Source: an uncultured Lachnospiraceae bacterium | GTDB taxonomy: Bacteria > Bacillota_A > Clostridia > Lachnospirales > Lachnospiraceae | NCBI GenBank assembly: GCA_910588595.1 | Contig: CAJUQU010000120.1 | Coordinates: 1-10,537, forward strand | DNA: 10,537 nt | Direction: 5' to 3' | Shown: piece after piece, positions 8,151-10,537 of the stretch | Position numbering within the stretch: the first letter of the stretch is position 1 | Layout: each line of letters begins with the position of its first letter | The notes under the pieces: generated by a model | Database searches by the model: none | What the model was told of the DNA's origin: nothing | What the model saw: the letters and a program-made list of their open reading frames with translations, nothing else | Translations under genes and position numbers: made by a program

Positions 8151-8211
8151 ATCGTGTCTGAGGGATGAAAATTGCAGAAAAGTATGTTCACATTCCATTT
8201 TTTATGATAAA

Positions 8212-8406
8212 ATGAAAAAAGCAAAAAGTATGTCCTCCCCTCAGCCGACGCAGAACTTTTGTTCTATCGTCGGCGCGATCTCGGAAATGAATCCATCACA
8301 TAGAGACTCAGCCGAGGAAAGCATGCGGAAAACAGTTTATCGCTATACAACAGCCGACTTTGAGTACAGTGATGTGATGAGCCTGATGAAAAGAGTCTCA
8401 ACATAA
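8212..8406 (+). CDS. Small hypothetical open frame (doubtful)
   Basis: A 64-codon frame starting MKKAKSMSSPQP. The first ATG has no ribosome binding site. A later in-frame ATG at 8323 follows GAGGAAAGC and would give only 27 residues beginning MRKTVYRYTTADF. A hairpin (8244-8274) sits within the frame, which argues more for an untranslated or regulatory segment. There is no recognisable domain. It is recorded because the 7725-8492 interval is otherwise empty of genes. Confidence 0.15.
   Translation: MKKAKSMSSPQPTQNFCSIVGAISEMNPSHRDSAEESMRKTVYRYTTADFEYSDVMSLMKRVST
8244..8274. other. Stable hairpin in intergenic region
   Basis: GCCGACG (8244-8250) pairs with CGTCGGC (8268-8274), and AGAAC (8252-8256) with GTTCT (8261-8265), closing a TTTT loop; a C opposite AT makes a small internal bulge. 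No U tract follows, so it is not a standard intrinsic terminator. It may be a leader or small-RNA structure. Confidence 0.5.
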
Positions 8407-8426
8407 GGGGAAAAACAGAAATCAGT

Positions 8427-8455
8427 TTTCCACAGTTGACGGCGCAATGTATGAT
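8427..8455 (+). promoter_or_regulatory. Candidate promoter of the ABM-like gene
   Basis: TTTCCA (8427-8432) and TATGAT (8450-8455) are separated by 17 bp, four and five of six matches to consensus. Transcription would begin near 8462, about 30 nt before the ATG at 8493, leaving just room for the ribosome binding site. Confidence 0.4.
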
Positions 8456-8492
8456 GTGTACGAAAAGTAAAGTAAACAAGGAGAAATCAACC

Positions 8493-8840
8493 ATGCCATT
8501 TACAGAGATATGTATTTATCAGGTCAAACCAGCCAAAACCGAGGAATTTGAATCCCTCATGCTTGAGGCCAAAAACTTTCTGGAAGGTCAGCCGGGACTG
8601 CTTATGCTGCGCCTGGTCAAGAGAGGATATCACATTGACATGGAGCAGATCCGGGAAGGACTTCCCCCGCTTGCGATCACGCGCGTAATAAAAAGTGTGA
8701 AATATATGCTTTACTGGGAATTTGACTCGAAAGAGAGCTACGGCGCGGCACAGAAGAATCTCTATGACAGCTACTGGAAGTCCATCGAAAAGTGCCTGAT
8801 CGTCCCCCATGACAAATACCTGGGCGAAGTGCTGTTCTGA
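8493..8840 (+). CDS. Small dimeric alpha-beta-barrel protein (antibiotic biosynthesis monooxygenase-like)
   Basis: A 115-residue cytoplasmic protein with the pattern of the ABM/Dabb ferredoxin-like fold. A beta strand (FTEICIYQVKP) leads into a helix (TEEFESLMLEAKNFLEGQPG), then a strand (LLMLRLVKRG), a charged loop, a strand around YMLYWEFDSKES, and a closing helix (AQKNLYDSYWKSIEK). Proteins of this fold pair to form a barrel and may be monooxygenases, haem-binding or stress proteins; no catalytic signature identifies a reaction here. The start at 8493 is chosen over the upstream in-frame ATG at 8436 because AAGGAGA (8478-8484) lies 8 nt before it and because the fold begins immediately after. 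The iron-sulfur gene begins 81 bp downstream on the same strand with no clear terminator between, so the two may share a transcript. Confidence 0.65.
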   Translation: MPFTEICIYQVKPAKTEEFESLMLEAKNFLEGQPGLLMLRLVKRGYHIDMEQIREGLPPLAITRVIKSVKYMLYWEFDSKESYGAAQKNLYDSYWKSIEKCLIVPHDKYLGEVLF

Positions 8841-8921
8841 CGAGTTGCTGTCAAGTGTATGATATCATTTTAGTATTGATGATAACGGCAAATCAGGATT
8901 ATTATCGCGAAAGGATGTATT

Positions 8922-9611
8922 ATGATCGATCATAAACAGGTGAAAGAAATTCTATTTGGATTGGGCGCCGATCTATGCGGAATCGCAAGTATCGATAGAT
9001 TTGATGACGCTCCGAAAGGATACCACCCTACAGATGTTTTACCGACTTGCAGATCGGTAATTTCTTTTGGCTGCAGATTCCCGGCAGGGACGATACGTTG
9101 TGATTCTCCTGTACCTTATACAAGAGTGAGAAATTCTATCACACCCAAAATGGACGCGATAGCGCTTGATTTTTGCATTGAAATGGAAAAACATCAGATT
9201 GTGTGTGTGCCGATCCCGACAAACGAGAGCCAGTGGGATGAAAATACAAAGAGATGGCGCTCTATCATCTCGCAAAAACACGCGGCACAGGCAGCGGGAT
9301 TAGGCACGATCGGGCGGCATTCTCTGCTCATCACACCAGAGTTTGGAAGCATGGTCTGGCTGGGCGCAATCTTGTGCGAAAAAGAATTCGAGTGTGACGA
9401 GTTGAAAGACCCTGTCTGCAACAACTGTAATGCCTGCGTAGATATATGTCCGGTAAATGCGTTGGAACAGTTCACGTTAGATCAGCAGGCGTGTTGGGAC
9501 CATGCCTTTGGCGAGGATGGCTCAAAACAGAACTGGGTGATAAGCTGTCACAAATGCAGAGACATCTGCCCCTATAATCTGGGGACAGAAAATTCGTTTA
9601 CAAAGAAATAA
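8922..9611 (+). CDS. QueG-like protein with two 4Fe-4S clusters, shortened
   Basis: A 229-residue protein related to epoxyqueuosine reductase. It carries all eight cysteines expected for two 4Fe-4S clusters: C166, C169, C172 and C176 in CNNCNACVDICP, C191 in ACWDH, and C209, C212 and C216 in CHKCRDICPYN. The QueG core segment AAGLGTIGRHSLLITPEFGS (125-144) is clear. True QueG uses cobalamin to reduce epoxyqueuosine in tRNA, has a catalytic Asp in a D-S-x-P motif just upstream, and usually exceeds 300 residues with a HEAT-like C-terminus. Here the matching stretch reads VPIPTNE without the Asp, and the chain ends soon after the second cluster. It is therefore more likely a divergent corrinoid-type or electron-transfer reductase, and I give no queG symbol. 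AAGGA at 8911-8915 sets the start. No queuosine gene lies nearby. Confidence 0.85.
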   Translation: MIDHKQVKEILFGLGADLCGIASIDRFDDAPKGYHPTDVLPTCRSVISFGCRFPAGTIRCDSPVPYTRVRNSITPKMDAIALDFCIEMEKHQIVCVPIPTNESQWDENTKRWRSIISQKHAAQAAGLGTIGRHSLLITPEFGSMVWLGAILCEKEFECDELKDPVCNNCNACVDICPVNALEQFTLDQQACWDHAFGEDGSKQNWVISCHKCRDICPYNLGTENSFTKK

Positions 9612-9650
9612 GCCAATTCCAGCGGGGAACTGTAAAGTATAAATGAGCTA

Positions 9651-9693
9651 CCAGTCGGAATGAAGCGCTGTAATGCCTGCAAAATCCGACTGG
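9651..9693. terminator. Possible hairpin between two convergent genes
   Basis: CCAGTCGGA (9651-9659) pairs perfectly with TCCGACTGG (9685-9693) across a 25-nt loop, between the iron-sulfur gene and the convergent XRE gene. No U tract follows immediately on either strand; a T-rich run appears about 20 bp later at 9711-9722. It may be a weak bidirectional terminator. The interval 9612-9713 holds no gene. Confidence 0.3.
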
Positions 9694-9713
9694 AACTATA
9701 AATCAGAGCGGTT

Positions 9714-10223
9714 TTATTTTTTCTTGCGTGTCAGGAAAACTCCAACGCCCGCACCGATAAGGATGACGGGTGCCGCCCTGACAAACAGCCACTCAAATGA
9801 GTGAAATGCTACTCCGAGAACAGCGGTTTCGGGATCACTATAATCCCAACCCAGATAGGGACTTTCCGATGTCACCAGGATTGCAAAAACTGCTGCCATG
9901 ACTACACTGAATGAGATAAGAAGCCACTGCAGCGTCCTCTTCCTTATGGCTGTTCTCTGTGCAAGCTGCAAGTTGATCACCTCTAGTTTTGCGGAGATCG
10001 CCTTTAAATCATCCACTTCCGGCTCAATTACGTTTTCTCCAAGGAGCGTGCTCACGGGTGTTTCAAGTACTTCCGATATGGAGATCAACATATCCGAATC
10101 GGGAACTGACAATCCCTGTTCCCATTTAGAAACAGTCTGCCGTACCACGTTCAGCTTGACAGCAAGCTCCTATTGTGAAAGTCCTTTTGATTTTCTGATC
10201 GTTTTCAAATTTTCGTTAAGCAT
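9714..10223 (-). pseudogene. XRE-family regulator with two C-terminal membrane helices, interrupted by an in-frame amber codon
   Basis: Reading from the ATG at 10223, which has AGGAGG at 10233-10238, gives MLNENLKTIRKSKGLSQ, then TAG (10170-10172, codon 18), then ELAVKLNVVRQTVSKWEQG. This is a standard XRE helix-turn-helix in which the usual LSQEEL reads LSQ-stop-EL, consistent with a single change from GAG to TAG. Without the stop the protein would be 169 residues, with a polar linker and two hydrophobic segments (LLISFSVVMAAVFAIL and APVILIGAGVGVFLT) ending in RKKK, so it would be a membrane-anchored DNA-binding protein. Restart at GTG 10148 would remove the first helices and probably DNA binding. 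The rest of the frame is intact, so the mutation looks recent, or the base may be a sequencing error. The ATG overlaps the end of the preceding short frame. Confidence 0.75.
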
Positions 10224-10344
10224 TAGGGATATCCTCCTTTTTTCTGTTGATAGCCTCCCGGAATCTCTTTGCGAAGATTTCTGTCAGATGTGCATAAATC
10301 TCTGAGACATACGCGGCGTGCACGTCGATTAAGTTTGCGTGCAT
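10216..10344 (-). CDS. Short hypothetical open frame overlapping the XRE start
   Basis: A 42-residue frame from ATG 10344 (MHANLIDVHAAYVSEIYAHL and onward, ending KKEDIPNA). The frame stays open upstream to 10443 and includes a TTG there. Its TAA stop overlaps the XRE ATG in ATGCTTAA, an arrangement typical of translational coupling, and the XRE ribosome binding site lies inside it. No clear ribosome binding site precedes the ATG and I recognise no family. It could be a leader peptide, a remnant, or chance. Confidence 0.25.
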   Translation of the reverse strand: MHANLIDVHAAYVSEIYAHLTEIFAKRFREAINRKKEDIPNA

Positions 10345-10410
10345 ATGACGGAAGATCTGCCACGATATCAGGTGCCAGGGTGATTCCGAAAGGCTCTTGT
10401 TGTAGTTACT

Positions 10411-10439
10411 ATTATAGGTGAAACTGCCCGTTGCCACAA
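10411..10439 (-). promoter_or_regulatory. Promoter for the XRE transcript
   Basis: On the minus strand a perfect TATAAT (10411-10416) lies 17 bp from TTGTGG (10434-10439), three of six -35 matches. A 6-bp hairpin, CGTTGC (10429-10434) with GCAACG (10440-10445), overlaps the -35 and could be an operator. The leader would be about 180 nt and covers the short overlapping frame. Confidence 0.45.
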
Positions 10440-10537
10440 GCAACGCAAATTAACATTGCCTTTTTCCATCAGATATATACAGATATAGCAAACGACATAA
10501 ATATTTTCTATTTACTTTCCAAATATTCCTTAGTAAA

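Noticed and set aside
7889..8224. 111-codon minus-strand frame and a matching plus-strand frame at 7977-8168
   Set aside because: The two frames give similar peptides only because the region is an inverted repeat; neither has a ribosome binding site or plausible protein composition.
9898..10305. 135-codon plus-strand frame
   Set aside because: It is antisense to the XRE gene and has no initiation signal.
10451..10462. ATG after AAAAAGG on the minus strand, starting MLICVACGNGQF, like a zinc-ribbon N-terminus
   Set aside because: The frame stops after 14 codons; resemblance to a zinc ribbon rests on one C-x-x-C and may be chance.
10508..10537. Possible C-terminal tail of an upstream minus-strand gene (FTKEYLESK then TAG)
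   Set aside because: Only nine codons are inside the window and a second minus-strand frame is also open there, so it cannot be supported.

Overview
The window looks like chromosomal DNA from an anaerobic gut-type Firmicute, most likely Lachnospiraceae or a related Clostridia lineage. The reasons are moderate GC, strong AGGAG-type ribosome binding sites, a long SWIM-type SNF2 helicase, an AraC regulator with a cupin-like N-terminus, a small XRE regulator with two C-terminal membrane helices, and an oxygen-sensitive two-cluster iron-sulfur protein. I cannot assign a genus from sequence alone. There is no CRISPR array, tRNA, rRNA, phage gene or recognisable transposase.

Layout. Positions 91-3042 (minus) hold a two-gene operon: a DHH/DHHA1 phosphoesterase followed at close spacing by a GGDEF protein with a degenerate EAL domain and a C-terminal LamG-like domain. 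Positions 3043-3365 are a divergent regulatory region with short direct repeats. An AraC regulator (3366-4268, plus) follows and converges on a very large SNF2 helicase (4311-7724, minus); the two share a 19-bp hairpin that starts within the AraC stop codon. Positions 7725-8492 have no convincing gene. They hold an imperfect inverted-repeat element of about 180 bp centred near 8067/8068, an orphan open frame on the minus strand and several hairpins. Then come a small dimeric alpha-beta-barrel protein (8493-8840) and a shortened QueG-like iron-sulfur protein (8922-9611), both plus. The right end (9714-10443, minus) holds an XRE regulator with an in-frame amber codon, preceded by an overlapping short open frame and a promoter.

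How it fits together. The DHH and GGDEF genes form a plausible cyclic-di-GMP pair: one synthesises the messenger and the other may clear pGpG or other short nucleotides. The AraC gene has its own promoter and may sense a small ligand, possibly controlling itself or the divergent operon. The SNF2 gene stands alone. The two plus-strand genes at 8493-9611 may be co-transcribed, but their joint function is unknown.

The points most worth a second look are the GGDEF/dead-EAL/LamG architecture, the inverted-repeat element at 7970-8150, the amber codon in the XRE gene, and the QueG-like protein lacking the expected catalytic aspartate. I see no clear-cut new multi-gene system.
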